The notes under the pieces were generated by a model, which worked only from the letters and a program-made list of their open reading frames with translations, was not told the origin of the DNA and searched no databases. From positions 293,501 through 357,500 of the forward strand of contig JBAMDO010000043.1 in the NCBI GenBank assembly GCA_037074765.1: a DNA stretch of 64,000 nt, given 5' to 3'. The position numbers were made by a program, and so were the translations under genes. Below, piece after piece: positions 62,559 through 64,000 of the stretch; the first letter of the stretch is position 1; every line of letters begins with the position of its first letter. The DNA is from Mansonella perstans (taxonomy: Eukaryota > Nematoda > Chromadorea > Rhabditida > Onchocercidae).

Positions 62559-64000
62559 CTACAGTTCAGTTTTCCTTAATAAAGAATAGCGATTTTCTGA
62601 AGGTTTCAGTTCCTTGAAAACCGAAGAAGGAGGTGCTGCAAATGACGTTGCAGCCGGTGGTTTTGCGTCATTTTCAGCAAGCGTTTCAAGTTTTTTCATA
62701 GCCGATTTCTGCAGATCTATCATTTCCTGATCCATTTTTTCGTGAAACTCCTTATGCAATTTTCCAGAATGCAGGTCGAGAACAAACTGAAAGAGAAGCT
62801 TCTAAGATAGTTCCAAGTCTAATGCATCAATTCCATGGAAGGCGTATTAGATACATAACAAACAACGAAAGTGTATGAACGAGAGACTAAAAATAATTGA
62901 TGACTGTGAGACAAAAAGTATACAATAGTCTCAAGGAAAACATACCTGCCGAAGCTTTCCAGGAATATATAATTCATTCATATTGTCAAACAAAAACATA
63001 TGTTGAAACGAATCGATAGCTAAAACTGGCAAATCATCTTTGGTTTTACCTAAATGTTTTAACGGGTGTGCAAATTTATGACCATCTGCCAGTAAAGCAT
63101 TGACTGCATTTTTTTGATCATAAAGTTCACGCATTACCTGCAAACGAAAATGTTTAATGAGTGTACGTTAAGTATACTCAAAAAAGTGCTCGCTCGAAAG
63201 AAGCGACGGACTTGGATTATAAACCTCGCTTATTCAGATATGAAGTATTGAAAAACCTCAAATCTCTCCACTTACCAAAGAAAAGTATCATTAGATACAA
63301 TTTACCAATTCAGTGAACTTTTTGTCGCTTTCTTTGTCTCCAGGATTTCTGAAGAAAAGTAAGAATGGCAGACCTTCTTCCGTCAGCTCCTCAACATTTT
63401 CAAATGTGACTTCTCGTACGAGCGGTATACACTTATCTGTAAGCCACTGCTTTATATAATTGTAGTCCGTAAAATTGCCCGTGAACTGCAATAAATTTTC
63501 AATGCATATAATTCATAATGTTTGCAGAACTTCTGAATTCATAACATATTTAAAGTAGTTTTAAAAATTCTACTTTTTTTTAAAGAATTTTAGGAAACTT
63601 TAACTTTTTTAAGAATTTAAAACACTTTTAAGAATCTTTAATAACTGAAAATTCTTATCACTCACGACCAAACTGCGTCGAAAGTAATTATTATAATCTC
63701 TTTGAAATGGAACTTCAAAATTATCAACCTTCTGTTCATCTTCCGTATCTGGATCTCGGAAATGCATCATGCTGCCACTTACAGTTTTTAAATTTTCGTC
63801 AACGCTAACCCAAAAAGCACAATCTTCGCGCAAAATAGTAGCAATCTTCTATAAATCCCAAAATGGAAATCGTAAGAACTGCTTAAAAACTGATACAAGA
63901 AATAACCTGCAGCCGCTAAAAACGTAACCTGGAAACTTCGATATTCATCGGTATTTTTGTCTGCAAAATAAGCAATCACATTTCTCTTAGATTTGTCCAT
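62559..64000 (-). CDS. ERp44, thioredoxin-family ER quality-control protein (N-terminus outside window)
   Basis: ERp44 of the PDI family retains unassembled or partly oxidised clients and Ero1-type oxidases in the early secretory pathway through mixed disulfides. Exons (minus): 64000-63929 (runs to the window edge), 63848-63666, 63485-63306, 63137-62946, 62786-62559; 284 residues. Seen: DKSKRNVIAYF, REDCAFW, the second and third thioredoxin-like domains with CIPLVREVTFENVEELTEEG and LPVLAIDSF, IPGKLRQFVLDLHSGKLH, and a tail ending in KTEL, an ER-retrieval signal of the KDEL class (RDEL in the human protein). His residues in FAHPLKH and DLHSGKLH line up with the zinc-sensing His cluster reported for human ERp44 (from memory). 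The first domain with the reactive cysteine (CRFS in human) lies beyond position 64000. The Met at the edge need not be the start. Confidence 0.93.

Overview
The window looks like nuclear DNA of a nematode. It is AT-rich. Its genes are split into many small exons with short introns that mostly end in TTTCAG-type acceptors. Five of the six visible 5' ends have a strong acceptor-like AG within 3 to 35 nt of the ATG, as expected for spliced-leader trans-splicing. Protein features such as the SIR-2.1-like C-terminal tail also point to nematodes. A spirurid or filarial worm is plausible, but species was not established.

Seven protein-coding genes are supported by splice-consistent exon chains that I read by hand. 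From the left: (1) a SIRT1/SIR-2.1 NAD-dependent deacetylase (+, 1460-4546, 5' end not found); (2) a DYRK2/MBK-2 protein kinase (-, 11632-15004); (3) glutamine:fructose-6-phosphate aminotransferase, GFAT (+, 35959-40411); (4) a RAD54L2/ARIP4-type SNF2 remodelling ATPase (-, 41674-48969); (5) a GCN5/PCAF histone acetyltransferase, KAT2 (+, 49491-53692); (6) a cation diffusion facilitator of the Mn type (-, 58386-60536); (7) the C-terminal two thirds or so of ERp44 (-, 62559 to the right edge). ARIP4 and KAT2 are head-to-head and about 0.5 kb apart. GFAT and ARIP4 converge, as do KAT2 and the CDF gene.

Between 15.0 and 35.9 kb lies a gene-poor stretch of about 21 kb with no gene I could recognise. 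It holds microsatellites, a TTGCGG hexamer array, abutting pyrimidine and purine tracts, a minisatellite of 76-bp and 65-bp units with higher-order structure, several hairpin-forming inverted repeats, and a cluster of unusually long ORFs at 33.4-34.7 kb with no known match. A second unresolved region (10.17-11.42 kb, minus strand) holds exon-like blocks that I could not assign.

Three of the genes act on chromatin or acetylation (SIRT1, ARIP4, KAT2), one on hexosamine/UDP-GlcNAc synthesis, one on polarity and cell-fate signalling, one on metal transport and one on ER quality control. Beyond the shared ARIP4/KAT2 promoter region there is no sign that they form one system. I found no convincing undescribed multigene system. 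The best novel signals are the hairpins, the higher-order minisatellite, a GC-AG intron in GFAT and alternative 3' ends in the kinase gene.
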